Part shown: one piece after another, positions 1 through 9,796 of the stretch
Numbering within the stretch: the stretch's first letter is position 1
How the letters are laid out: every line of letters starts with the position of its first letter
Assembly: GCA_922989275.2 (NCBI GenBank)
Contig: OV277856.1
Location: 88,307,038 to 88,371,037, forward strand
Direction: 5' to 3'
DNA: 64,000 nucleotides
Source: Gari tellinella
Taxonomy: Eukaryota; Mollusca; Bivalvia; Cardiida; Psammobiidae
Made by a program: the position numbers and the translations under genes
The notes under the pieces: generated by a model
Database searches by the model: none
Told to the model about the DNA's origin: nothing
What the model saw: only the letters and a program-made list of their open reading frames with translations

Positions 1-2
1 TT

Positions 3-500
3 AATAAGCAGTTAGATGTTTTTGTTTCATGGTTCCCAGAATTGGGATGTTACAGTAATGATGCTTTTTCCATTTCGTGGAAAGCTTTTTGTCCATATGC
101 ATTTCCACCTTTTTCTTTAATTGGGAAAGTTGTTAACAAGATCATAGAAGATGAGGTAGAGCAAGCTTTGGTAATTTTTCCTTTTTGGAAATCTCAATCT
201 TGGTATCCTCTGGTATTATCAAGCATGATATCTCTTCCAGTGAGATTACCAAGACACAGGGACTTGTTGAGCATGCCTCATGATGGTAGTTTTCATCCTC
301 TCAACAGGAAGTTGAAGATGGCCGCAGTTGTATTATCCGGCAATTCCTCCAGAATAAGGGCCTTCCACACGGAGCTCAAACACTCATCATCTCAGCGTGG
401 AAGCAAGGAACTAGGAAACAGTATGGTTTGGCCTGGAGAAAGTGGTATGTTTGGTGTAATAGCAGGGGTCTCAGTCCATTTTACACGGCTGAAGGTATAG
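3..500 (+). CDS. DIRS-type retroelement RT/RNase H protein, C-terminal part
   Basis: Open frame running in from the left edge and ending with TAG at 498-500 (166 residues visible). The visible part has the stretch DAFSISW, then YAFPPFSLIGKVV, then a W-rich piece (FWKSQSWYPL) and LPRHRDLL...HPL. This order is what is known at the C-terminal end of the RT/RNase H polyprotein of DIRS-like, tyrosine-recombinase retrotransposons. The RT catalytic core lies outside the window. The last ~210 bases overlap the recombinase frame in another register, as is usual in DIRS elements. From about residue 105 on the protein is probably only loosely constrained. Identity rests on motif recognition, not on a search. 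Confidence 0.7.
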   Translation, partial: NKQLDVFVSWFPELGCYSNDAFSISWKAFCPYAFPPFSLIGKVVNKIIEDEVEQALVIFPFWKSQSWYPLVLSSMISLPVRLPRHRDLLSMPHDGSFHPLNRKLKMAAVVLSGNSSRIRAFHTELKHSSSQRGSKELGNSMVWPGESGMFGVIAGVSVHFTRLKV

Positions 501-1294
501 TTGTTTCTTATTTGTACTTTTTGCACAAGGACAGGAAGTCCTATAGTGTCCTGAATACGCATAAGGCGATGTTGCTACAAACTCTTCCTTTCTTCGGAAA
601 TGACTGGTGTTCAAATACTATGTTGATTAGTAAGTTTATGAAGGGTATATTTAATTGTAACCCTCCTGTTCCAAAGTACAGAGTTACATGGGATGTTTCA
701 CTGGTTTTGAACTATCTAAAGACTTTATATCCATTAGAAGGATTGACTCTGAAGCAGATAACATTAAAAGTTACAGCTTTGATAGCTCTTGCGTGTGCCC
801 CACGAGCACAGACTCTAGTGTCACTAAGTTTAGATTTTATGAAAGTAAGAGAAAAAGAGATTATTTTTGTTTTCCCTAATTTGTTGAAAACGACAAAAGC
901 AGGCAAGAGTTATCAACTTTGTTTGGAGCATTATCCACATGAAAGTTTATGCGTTATGCACACAGTGTTGTTTTACATTGAATGTACCAAGAGTGTTAGG
1001 AAATGTCAAAGTTTACTAGTCTCATATGTGACTTTAGATTCAGTAACAACTAGTACTATTGCCAGGTGGCTTAAGAATGTGTTGACTTTATCTGGTATTG
1101 ACACTGCAGTTTTTAAAGCACACTCATTTCGTTCTGCTTCAACATCAGCAGCTTTAGACTCGGGTTGTTCTTTAGATAAGGTTTTAAAAACAGCAGATTG
1201 GTCTAGTGACAAGAACTTTTATAAGTTTTATTACCGATCTAAATTATTGAAAAGTGACAAGTCTTTTAGTAATGCTGTGTTTCAGAATCTTTGA
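290..1294 (+). CDS. DIRS/Ngaro-type tyrosine recombinase
   Basis: Open frame from just after a TAG at 287-289 to TGA at 1292-1294 (334 codons). No early ATG is evident; the first candidate initiator is a TTG at 428, but homology-like sequence (GTRKQYGLAWRKWYVWC) begins before it, so the true start lies upstream or needs frameshifting. The N-terminal half resembles the core-binding domain. The catalytic residues of the phage-integrase fold are visible: Arg in APRAQTL (codon 803-805), H-x-x-R in AHSFRSAST (about 1121-1132), Trp in TADW, and a Tyr in NFYKFYYR near the C-terminus. The enzyme would integrate a circular cDNA copy. No stop or frameshift is seen, so this copy may be fairly young. Confidence 0.85.
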   Translation, partial: FSSSQQEVEDGRSCIIRQFLQNKGLPHGAQTLIISAWKQGTRKQYGLAWRKWYVWCNSRGLSPFYTAEGIVVSYLYFLHKDRKSYSVLNTHKAMLLQTLPFFGNDWCSNTMLISKFMKGIFNCNPPVPKYRVTWDVSLVLNYLKTLYPLEGLTLKQITLKVTALIALACAPRAQTLVSLSLDFMKVREKEIIFVFPNLLKTTKAGKSYQLCLEHYPHESLCVMHTVLFYIECTKSVRKCQSLLVSYVTLDSVTTSTIARWLKNVLTLSGIDTAVFKAHSFRSASTSAALDSGCSLDKVLKTADWSSDKNFYKFYYRSKLLKSDKSFSNAVFQNL

Positions 1295-1498
1295 ATACAA
1301 TTGACATACTGACATGAAGATTGATTCAGGAACATCATGGAGGTTTTTATTATAAGAGTTCTTATATATGTATCCGGTGTTAATTTTGAGGTATAGTTAA
1401 TGAATTTATGACTTATTCATACTGGTAGTCTTTTCTTATCTATCTTTGTGACCCAAGGGTGGAAACTTATATTGTTTGAGACTTGTATATTTAAAGAT

Positions 1499-1895
1499 GC
1501 TCAGTATACATGTGAAAGCCGTAGGCTTTACGGGAAATAATGGGCCCTCATCCAAGCTTTAGTGCAGGATGAGGGTCATTATTGGAGTAAAGCCGGAGGC
1601 TGAGCATGTATGCACCCACCCAAGTTTTTGGTTTTTGGACATCAATAGTATTTAAACCCTCCCTTATGTTTAATTTGACCAGTCACAAACAATATATAGT
1701 TAAATTTAAATAATGACAAGTGTAGGGCTCACTTCCGGTCAGCAGGGAATGCAAAGTGAAAGTAAAGAACCGGTTTGGTTAAAACGCGGACCACGGATAT
1801 CGTGCGGGACGATATGCTCAGTATACATGCTCAGCCTCCGGCTTTACTCCAATAATGACCCTCATCCTGCACTAAAGCTTGGATGAGGGCCCATT
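1499..1895. repeat. 3' terminal repeats of the DIRS-type element
   Basis: A 73-base block at 1539-1611 returns as an exact reverse complement at 1823-1895. A 14-base direct repeat (GCTCAGTATACATG) occurs at 1499-1512 and 1817-1830. Within each block CCCTCATCC...GGATGAGGG makes a smaller hairpin. Complex direct plus inverted repeats after the recombinase are known for DIRS and Ngaro elements; assigning these as the element's terminus is inference. Confidence 0.65.
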
Positions 1896-2520
1896 TTCCT
1901 CACCTTTAGATTTTTCTCACAGAAACGCATTTTCTCACATTAAGCTTTTCTGCACAGAAATGCATTTTTTTTTCATTTTATTACCTTTAGTTATTTCTCA
2001 CAGAAATACATTTTCTCACCTTTAGCCATTTATCACAGAAATTAATATATTTTTCACTTCTAACTCTTCCTCACAGAAAAACATGTTTCTCAACTTTAGA
2101 TATTTCTCACAGAAATGCATTTTCTCACCTTTAGTTATTTCTCACAGAAATAAATCTTTCACCTTTAGTGATTCCTCACAGAAATGCATTTTTCACTTTA
2201 GATTTTCCACACAAAAATGCATTTTCTCAATTTACATATTCCTCACAGATATGCATTTTTCACCTTTAGCTTTTCCTCACAGAACTACATTTGTTTTCAC
2301 TTTTAGGTATTCTCACAAAAATGCATTTTCTCACATTTAGCTATTTGTCACAGAAATGCATTTTCTATTATTTAGAAATTCCTCACATAAGGCAATTAGA
2401 AAAGGTTCAATGCAGATACTTTTGGCTTATAAACAGTATAACATTTTGTTCTGCAAGAACTCCTCCCTTCACAGAAATGCTTTTCTAACATTTAGCTATT
2501 CCTCACAGACAAGCATTTTC
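1896..2520. repeat. Degenerate ~35-bp tandem repeat
   Basis: About 17 units of CTCACAGAAATGCATTTTCT followed by a CACCTTTAGNTATTC-type half, with small insertions; one unit block is interrupted at about 2395-2465. It starts where the DIRS inverted repeat ends. The open frame at 2083-2340 (repeated SQKCIF) is only a reading of this minisatellite. Confidence 0.85.
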
Positions 2521-3204
2521 ATAGACTCTTAGTAACCCTTGTCTAATAAAGAACCATGGGGAGCTTTTCCTACATTCCGATAGGTTTTATAGAAGAAAGA
2601 CTCTTCAGGAGCTTTCTACTTTACTTTAAGCCTAACTTCAAACAACCACCTGTCATAAAAACTGGAAAAAAGCCAAGTAAGGGTTAAAAGATATGGAAGG
2701 AAGGATTGGTTGTACGTTCCTTGGGCAATTAGGTCATACATTAATACGAACTCATCTATTTCAAAGACCTGAAGGACTAGGTATCAAACCTATGACCACA
2801 TTTTAAAGAAGGCAGAAAGTAAAACGAAAGTCATGCAGAAAACTTATTTTTAAATATTTCAGCATTGCTAAACAGTTCTCGATACTTCTATGTTATGTTG
2901 TAGCTCACCATCAGGGTAACATAACTTTTTTACACTACAGAACAAGCCCGCCCCTTGTCACATTAAACTGAAATTTGGTCCACATGTCCTTGTTAATTAC
3001 CTTATCAAGAATCTCACTTGTTCAACTTTTATGTCTTTGTTTACTGCTCCTGCAGCTTGGAATTCACAATAAAAGATAAAACAGATGTTAGCACTGTTCT
3101 TTTGAATCCTTGTCATTCATAAAATGTAATTCGTCAACACATTCCCAATGGCTATACTGTCAAACTCATGTTCATCAACCATACAATTAAAGATCCATAA
3201 AACG
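2521..3204. other. Non-coding; E-type hairpin remnant
   Basis: No gene seen. At about 2605-2665 CAGGAGCTTTCTACTTTACT followed by CCACCTGTC looks like a decayed half of the family E hairpin. The rest is AT-rich unique-looking DNA. Confidence 0.4.
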
Positions 3205-3345
3205 TTAACCCATTACTCTATAGCTTGTTTCTAGTTTTGCAATCAGGATACCACTTAAAGCAGACTGAAAGTAAAGCAGAATGCTCCTAAAGGAGCATTC
3301 TGCTTTACTTTCAGTCTGCTTTAAGATGCCATCTAGAAAGATACT
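3205..3345. mobile_element. Family A MITE, left part with intact hairpin
   Basis: Begins TTAACCCATTACTCTATAGC. The hairpin at 3254-3325 has essentially perfect 34-bp arms and a TAAA apex; its tip (ATGCTCC/GGAGCAT) is intermediate between families A and E. The right half is not recognisable beyond about 3345. Confidence 0.75.
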
Positions 3346-3533
3346 GGAAATGCTTATGATCTTTGTTTCTTGTTCAGTACTTCCTAGGCGGGGGCTTCTC
3401 TCCTTAGTGCAATAATAACTAGAGGCATAACAATGCATATTAGTCAGGAAGCGCTGATACCAATGCTTAAGTCCTGTATTAAGCAGTGGCCTGTCTTTAG
3501 CAATCTGCATTAATATCATCACTTAATGGCAAC

Positions 3534-3785
3534 TTAACCCTTTCCCTTATAGAAGCGACTTTTAGCACATGTATTATATTCATCCGCTGAAGAAAATAGT
3601 TCCAATATAAACCGTACTGAATATGTGTCATATTTAATACTTTCCTTATTCTAGCTGGTAATAGCTTAAAGCAGGCTGAAAGTAAAGCAGAATGCGCCTT
3701 AGGGCGCATTCTGCTTTACTTTCAACCTGCTTTAAGTAGTCACCTATCTTCAATATTATAACTAGGCTATCAGGTAAAGGGTTAA
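3534..3785. mobile_element. Family A MITE, full length
   Basis: Starts TTAACCCTTTCCC and ends GGTAAAGGGTTAA, so the ends are inverted repeats of about 13 bp including TTAA. The interior holds the hairpin CTTAAAGCAGG...CCTGCTTTAAG with arms of about 34 bp and a TTAGGGCGC apex. Lacks any protein; a non-autonomous element of about 252 bp. TTAA target choice is known for piggyBac-like and Kolobok-like transposases; which enzyme drives family A is unknown. Confidence 0.85.
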
Positions 3786-4011
3786 TACAAGTATGATAAC
3801 ACTTTTCTATCAATGACAAACTCGGAGACTGGGTGCACCGAGAATCTTTTCTTTCACAGCAGCTAGAGTACAGACTCCAACAGCCCATCATCTTTGAAGC
3901 ATAGTGCACCATCAAATCTGATTACAAAAAATAGCACCCACCTCCATTTCCAAATTATCTTTTTTTTCTGTATGTATTCATTGCACTAATGTTATCTTTC
4001 CAGTAATGAAA

Positions 4012-4229
4012 TTAATTCTTTGCGTGTTGGGTAATTTGTTATTCTGCAACAATTGTTGTCTGCTGTTGTTCTAAAAATAGGAATTTTTTTCAAAATTTCT
4101 TTTCAAAACAGCGTCACAGTGTCAAACAGTTCGGATCCTGATGAGACCTCGCATTATGCGGCATCTCATCAGGATCCAAACTGTTTGCAAAAGTTATCAT
4201 GGTTTCACCGCTAGCATGCTAAGAGTTAA
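4012..4229. mobile_element. Family B MITE
   Basis: Ends TTAATTCTTTGCGTG and CATGCTAAGAGTTAA. The centre is a hairpin CAAACAGTTCGGATCCTGAT...ATCAGGATCCAAACTGTTTG. Its right TTAA is shared with the next element at 4226. Confidence 0.8.
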
Positions 4230-4476
4230 CCCTTTGAACCCTAGTCACGCCTATAGGCGTCCTTTTCAAACAGTGTACATGTGAATAGTATACTTGTCCT
4301 GTGCAAACAGTGAAGACCCAGATCAGAGGGCTCCGAAAGGAGCCCTCTGATCAGGGTCTTCACTGTTTGTCATAATGCCAATCACTGACAAAAAGAACCC
4401 TTAAAAGTCAGAAATGGACTGGACTAAAATGGAAACTGGAATTGTCCATTTAAAGTTTCAGGGAGGAAAGAGTTAA
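4226..4476 (+). mobile_element. Family D MITE
   Basis: Starts TTAACCCTTTGAACCC and ends GGGAGGAAAGAGTTAA (about 251 bp). The central palindrome is GCAAACAGTGAAGACC...GGTCTTCACTGTTTG with tip GGGCTCCGAAAGGAGCCC. A further CAAACAGTGTACATGTG motif stands to its left. Confidence 0.85.
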
Positions 4477-4836
4477 GCTTGCTATCATTGCAAGAAAAAA
4501 ATAGGGGAAAAGTCCCTTTCATGTTCCAAGTTGTAAAAATTGTTTGGTGCCATTAAATTATCTCAAACAATCGATGAAATCCACATGCTACTTTAATGGT
4601 GCAAGCTTACTAATGGAAATGTATAATTATTTTAAGAATTAGTTGAAATTAAATTAATTCTACATAAATGTCCCATTGATACAAAACCTGCCGTCAAAAT
4701 GGATGTTCCACAATGTAAAAAGGGGTAAATGACATTACCAATTGTAGGGATTTGCATACAAGGAAATTAATTGCTATACAGCATTGTTAATATGGCATTA
4801 GGACCATTCTTAACCCATTACCCCATAGCCAGTCTC

Positions 4837-5084
4837 TTAACCCATTACTCCATAAATACACCTTTTTACGCCTTTTATTTTCTTCCTTCACAGAAGGTAG
4901 TGGCCCCTATTTATACATTCATAAATATGTACCATACAAATATATGCTATATCCAAGAAGGCGATAATTTAAAGCAGGTTGAAAGTAAAGCAGAATGTGC
5001 CTTCAGGCGCATTCTGCTTTACTTTCAACCTGATTTAAGTAGTCATCTATCTTCAAAACTGCTGGTTATTGGGTAATGGGTTAA
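4837..5084. mobile_element. Family A MITE with duplicated left end
   Basis: TTAACCCATTACTCC at 4837 to GGGTAATGGGTTAA at 5084, hairpin about 4970-5040 with apex TTCA. A second left-end copy (TTAACCCATTACCCC) lies just upstream at 4810. Confidence 0.8.
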
Positions 5085-5503
5085 GTTTTGAAAATAGGTG
5101 ACAACTAAAAGCAGATGTAAAATTTCAACCTGCTTTACTTAACCCCTTGGAACGATACCAGACAAGTCTTCTGTGTTTTATATTCAGGACTTCCTAGGTC
5201 ACCACGGGACTACTTTTCCTACTCTACTGTAGAAATAGTTAAGACATTTTAAAAGGTGTATTTATTGAGTAATGGGTAAAGGAGCCATCTGATCAGAGTT
5301 TACAGTTAAATTGGTCCCATATATATATATATAAAACTGCATTTAAATGTGTTCATATTAGAGTTCTTGTTGGCATAAACTTGTTGGAGTGTCTTGTACT
5401 GCATAACTTGTGTCTTTGAAACAATTTTGGTAGCTTTAATCACATTGATAGTACAGCATCAAAGCTTTACTACACAAGTTCAGTCATACTGCACCAAAAG
5501 ACT
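5085..5503. other. Decayed family A/E pieces, (AT)n run
   Basis: Fragments of the A hairpin (5108-5140) and of an A right end (about 5245-5282) can be seen, plus a short AT run at 5319-5333. No gene. Confidence 0.4.
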
Positions 5504-5518
5504 CAGCCCCTGCGGAAA

Positions 5519-5890
5519 TTTCAAGAACAGTTCAAGAAATGTTCCTGAACTGTTCTGGAATTATGTTCAAGAATTTTGCTTAAACGGTTCAAGAACTGTT
5601 CAGGTACTGTTCTTGAACGTTAAATGAGACACATTTTTAAGAACTTTTTGTTCAAGAACAGTTCAAGAACCATTTGTTTAAGAACAGTTCAAGAACTATT
5701 TGTTCATGAACAGTTCAAGAACTGTTTGTTCATGAACTGTTATTTCAAGAACAGTTCTTGATTCATTCGGTTCAAGAACTGTTCTTGAACATGAGGAATT
5801 TAAGGACATTGTCTCATTTAACGTTAAAGAACTGTTTAAGCACAGTTCTTGAAATGTTCTTGAAATGTTCAAGAACATAGTTCTTGAATT
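5519..5890. repeat. Left array of 11-bp palindromic units
   Basis: Repeats of the unit AGTTCAAGAAC and its complement, core TTCNNGAA. Inside it AACGTTAAATGAGACA (about 5617) and TGTCTCATTTAACGTT (about 5811) form a longer inverted repeat, so the array folds on itself. Confidence 0.85.
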
Positions 5891-6599
5891 TAATACAAAG
5901 TCAAGTTAAAAACTAATAAGCTCAAATAAGAGAAATACTTTTAACTGTTTACTAAACTGGCATTAGTACTTTGCTTGCAAAGGCATACAAATCATGCGTA
6001 ATAATACTTGTGTCATAGTAAACTACTAGTGGGTGGGGTACCACATGATTTTAGTTGTGCAATGAAAATATCAAAAATATATTATGCTCATGATAAAAAT
6101 ATATAAATGTAAGTTATGTAACTTACCATAAACCTGTTTTCAGGAGTTTGAACTGGTTTGGAGTCTTTAATTTTTGCCATATTCACATTTTAAAGTATAG
6201 ATAAACAGAAAACTTTAAATCTGTGACCTTGATGACTGTATTATCAGGTGTCCTGGGTGTATCATAATATTCACTGTTTTGTGAAACTTACAATTATAGC
6301 ACATATTACAGATAGTCTGTCTGTCACACTTTTTGTCCAGAAGATATCTCCAATTCTTAGCTGTTGCTAGGGAAATGAAATTTCATGTTTGGAAAGAACA
6401 GAGGAAGTGCCATTTGCAAGGGTTATAACTCTTGTATCAATATTTAGGGAGTTATTTCCCTTTGTCATTTGTTCTTAGCCTGCAGATAACTAAAGTTCTG
6501 ATGAATGGATTGAAATTTCATATATGAACAGCGTTTGATGAGAGAAAGTGCCATTTAAAAGGGTTATTACTAATTGGCATCAACATGTTTTGAGTTATT

Positions 6600-7040
6600 C
6601 CCCTTTGTCTGTTCTTGAACTGTTCTTAAAATGTTCTTTAATATAATCAAGAACACATGAAGAGCATTTTAAGAACACATATGTTCTTGAATTGTTTTTA
6701 AAATGTTCTTAAATCTTGTCAAGAACACATTAAGAGCATTCTAAGAACACATCTGTTCTTGAACTGTCCTTAAAACATTCTTAAATCTTACAACACATTA
6801 AGAACATTTTAAGAACACTTTTGTTCTTGAACTGCTCTTGAAACTGTTCTTGAACTTTTCAAGAACAGTTTAAGAACTTAAGCAGTTCTTGACCTGTTCT
6901 TAAATAGTTCAAGAACAGTTTCAAGAACAGTTCAAGAACTGAACTTCAAGAACACAAATACATTTTTAGTTAAGCACAGTTCATGAACAGTTCTTGATGT
7001 TCTTGAACTGTTCAAGAACAGTTCTTAAAATCAAGAACTT
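6600..7040. repeat. Right array of 11-bp palindromic units
   Basis: Same motif as the left array. Its outer half (6600-6800) alternates TGTTCTTGAA with CAAGAACACATTAAGA at about 55-60 bp spacing; the inner half is dense AAGAACAGTT. Confidence 0.8.
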
Positions 7041-7097
7041 GGTTTCGCAGGGGTGAACTTTCAACACCAAGGACCTGTTTATAATATACTCATTACA

Positions 7098-7226
7098 TTT
7101 ACAAACAGTGTTGACCCAGACCATTTACCGGGTCTACACTATTTGCTGTGAACATTTGAACAACTTTTTTCAGTGGAGGAATAAATTAAAGGTGTTAAAA
7201 GGTGTATCTATGGAGTAAAGGGTTAA
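7098..7226. mobile_element. G-type hairpin plus family A right-end fragment
   Basis: TTACAAACAGTGTTGACCC...GGGTCTACACTATTTG at 7098-7146 is a short G-type hairpin. From about 7163 GGAGGAATAAATTAAAGG to GGGTTAAAT at 7226 is a family A right end. Confidence 0.6.
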
Positions 7227-7625
7227 ATAAGAAGTAGCACTAGCAGTAGTTAATTAATGAAAATAACGTGATAACGGAACACCCTATGACATCAAAGGTT
7301 TTGCAGTTGGAAGTTGATAAAATTTGATTTGTGTGATTATGTAAGGGATATTGAACTAGTCAACTGGTATCAATCGGTTTGCATCACTACCTCTCGATCT
7401 ACAGTCACATCGACCCCCATAGGAAGCCTGAAAACAAAGGTTGTCAATGTAACGACAATCTCCACTGATAAGCCTAAACCACTACCGCTAACAATTAACT
7501 CTTCCAACTACACTGAGTAACTGTAAAATTGTCTCCTGAAAATCATATCAGCTAAAATGTGGAATTTGGTTTAAGTCATCTTTACATTACCCAATTAGGA
7601 TGCTTCTACATACACAGATACAGAG
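7227..7625. other. No gene seen
   Basis: A 68-codon frame at 7314-7520 has no recognisable domain and no splice or promoter context; treated as chance. Confidence 0.4.
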
Positions 7626-7695
7626 TGACAAACAGTTTGGATCCTGATCAGGCCCCACTAAACGTGGGGCCTGATAAGGATCCAAGCTGTTTGCA
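7626..7695. mobile_element. B-type hairpin, GGCCCCAC core
   Basis: ACAAACAGTTTGGATCCTGA then AGGCCCCAC/GTGGGGCCT and the complementary arm. The same tip occurs in the B copy at 28377, showing a B subfamily with a replaced tip. A possible right end (GGGTAAAGGTTAA) is at 7738-7749. Confidence 0.65.
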
Positions 7696-8192
7696 CTTTT
7701 AAGGTTTCCAATTCAAGGATTTTAAGTATTTAAAGGGTAAAGGTTAAAAAGAGCCGCTTCAATTCAAACATTGTACTGCAATCTATACTGATAAGCCCAG
7801 ATCACTTCTGCTTACAATTAAGAAGGACCCTTCAATACAAACACTGCCAATATACGGTTAGACTGGATTATCGCCTTTGTTACGATTGTGTCGCATGTGT
7901 GAATTCCACTGATTGGCCATCGAAACATCAAAGTGTCCCGTTATCACCTACAAACAAGATTATTAGTGAAATTACTGGACAAACAAACCAGGCCGGTGAC
8001 AGAAAAGAGACCAAAAGTGACCGCAGTATCCTAGGTAGTGAAAATGTCAACAAAAACTTAGTACACTACTGATAAGGCTGATTGAAATTTATGGACTGTT
8101 TGTATAGGGTTCCTGTATTCAAACCTTTCAATGATTATAGATGAATGAACTAGGCAGTTTTTATCAACAGAAGCACAGGAGCTTTTAAACCC

Positions 8193-8310
8193 AATACCCA
8201 ATAAATGTGCCTCTGTACGCCTTTAATTTATTCCTCCAGTGAAGAAAATAGTTTCACTTGATACAGTCATGAATATATGCACTATAAGAGGAGAGGGTAA
8301 GCTTATAAGG
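8193..8310. mobile_element. Family A left-end fragment
   Basis: ACCCAATACCCAATAAATGT through ATTCCTCCAGTGAAGAAAAT to CAGTCATGAATATATG, then sequence diverges before the hairpin. Confidence 0.65.
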
Positions 8311-8345
8311 CAGGCAAACATTATAGCCAAGGTTAAAGTTGTGAA

Positions 8346-8370
8346 TAGATAGACAGACAGATGAACAGAC

Positions 8371-8405
<35 letters not shown>
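8346..8405. repeat. (CAGA)n microsatellite
   Basis: Nearly pure CAGA tract; the minus-strand frame across it (repeated CLSV) is low complexity. Confidence 0.95.
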
Positions 8406-8827
8406 GGACGAAATTAATATGCCCAGGACTAAAACATGCGGGACATAAAAAGTGCATGCTGTATATAATACCGGTATGCTATATCAGAATCTGATGAATA
8501 TAGCTGATTTGCACCAAGAGATATCGATGGAAGGAGTTAAATTGAAATTCTCAACGAGAATATAAATTCTTCATCATGTCTGTCTCTAAAATGTTACGTT
8601 TAAAGGTTTTTGAATTTCGCTGATGCTTTATGCAAAATTCTAGACTCAGAAACATGTAATTAATTTTCAAACACTTCATCAAGCTCCAACACTGTCAGAC
8701 ATCTTCAGGCTTAATGGCGTTACGCAGCTGAAAATGTAATTTGTTGCTTACAAGTTTACTAATTCTTCTTCTATCAAATTTCAAGAAATGTTGAACCGTT
8801 TCCTCCACAGACATCATTTAACTGTGT

Positions 8828-9070
8828 TTAATACATTACTTAATGTATATATCCCTTTTTACGCCTTTAATGTATTCCTCCTCTGAAGAAAATAGTTCCA
8901 CTCTATACAGTAGTGAAAATGTACCATAACAAATATTTTCTTTATTCTAGCAGATGATAGCTTAAAGTAGCTGAAAGTAAAGCAGAGTGCACTTTTCTGC
9001 TTTACTTTTAACCTGCTTTAAGTGGCCCCCTGTTTTTAAAACTACAAACAGGCAATGAGGTGATGGGTGA
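8828..9070. mobile_element. Family A MITE, decayed
   Basis: Left end TTAATACATTACTTAATG, typical interior (CCTCCTCTGAAGAAAATAGT), shortened hairpin (about 8959-9022) and a right end AGGTGATGGGTGAAGG that has lost the final TTAA. Confidence 0.7.
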
Positions 9071-9263
9071 AGGAAAATGACTGCTTCAAACAAGATTACA
9101 GTAAAGTTCCTTTAGCAGCATTCTACTTTACTTTCACTTTGCTTTAATTCAAAGCTGACATCAGTATCCAATTGTGGTACTAATGCAGAGGAGTTAGTAA
9201 GGCACTCAAAATCATTTCTAAGGAGTTGAACCATTGATATACTTCATAGTTTGTTGTCAATGT

Positions 9264-9793
9264 TTAAAGGGACTCGCAACCGGATGGTGTACTTGTCAAA
9301 ATAAAATAAAATACTCAAATAAAAGCTAATTTGCGGCATTATTTGGCTTCTGATATTAAAAAAATATGATCGGTCCAAAAAAAGTCTCAAGAATCGTCAC
9401 CGAATCTTAGTTTTTTTTAGATATTTTCCATCGTTTTTCTATAGCGTCAGCTGACGGTATAGTTGTTGTTGTTGCTTCTCTACACGGGCTCGGACATAAA
9501 CCCGAGCCGAATAAAGTACTATCAATCGCTACCAGTGAAGTATGTTAATTCGCTACCATATAGAGAGCCCTGGTAGTCGAGGGGATAAAGGCATTTCCTC
9601 ATTTTTCATGTTTGTCTCCGCATGGAGGGTCACGGGTTCGAATCCCACCAGAGCTTCTTCTTTTTTTTTTTTGAAATGCATTTTTTAACAGAATTTATTA
9701 TCCTAAACTAAATCTTACCCATTTATATAAGCATTTGACATATATTTACAAATTACTATTTTTAATGCTAAAGCCGATTGCGAGCCTCTTTAA
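9264..9793 (+). mobile_element. 530-bp TTAA transposon carrying a tRNA-like unit
   Basis: Bounded by TTAA at 9264-9267 and 9790-9793. Terminal inverted repeats are about 20 bp (AGGGACTCGCAACCGGAT against the complement of GCCGATTGCGAGCCTCT). The interior has a short CGGGCTCGG/CCCGAGCC hairpin at about 9487, the tRNA-like unit, and a run of T. A second, inverted copy is at 13259-13791. No protein is encoded. Confidence 0.85.
9567..9655 (+). tRNA. tRNA-like sequence (class II shape), mobile-element borne
   Basis: A-box TAGTCGAGGGG fits TRGYNNARNNG, and B-box GGTTCGAATCC is exact. Acceptor arms GCCCTGG and CCAGAGC pair at six of seven positions. A CTCC-GCAT-GGAG hairpin sits where a long variable arm would be (Leu/Ser-like, ~89 nt). 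The anticodon arm does not fold convincingly and the T-stem has mismatches, so it is probably a Pol III promoter relic rather than a working tRNA. Confidence 0.6.
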
Positions 9794-9796
9794 GAA

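Larger units (their letters stand above)
5504..7055. mobile_element. Putative DNA transposon with subterminal palindrome arrays
   Basis: Short imperfect inverted ends: CAGCCCCTGCGGAAATTTC at 5504 and its partner around 7040-7055 (TTTCGCAGGGGTG). Each end is followed inward by an array built on AGTTCAAGAAC (5519-5890 and 6600-7040); the 700-bp middle has no coding frame. Long subterminal arrays are known in some cut-and-paste transposons as transposase binding sites. No clear target duplication was found, so the class is open. Confidence 0.5.

Noticed and set aside
2083..2340. 85-codon frame with repeated SQKCIF
   Set aside because: Reads through a degenerate ~35-bp minisatellite.
3254..3325. 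Hairpins as intrinsic terminators
   Set aside because: They are MITE palindromes without a following U tract role, and the DNA is not bacterial.
5519..5890. Heat-shock or steroid-receptor element array
   Set aside because: TTCNNGAA is present but GAA-to-TTC spacing is three, not two, bases, so a canonical heat-shock element does not form; the AGAACANNNTGTTCT form is only occasional.
8254..8457. Minus-strand frame rich in CLSV
   Set aside because: Low-complexity product of the CAGA microsatellite.
9567..9655. Functional tRNA-Leu or tRNA-Ser gene
   Set aside because: Anticodon arm does not fold and the T-stem has mismatches; it lies inside a transposon with a diverged second copy.
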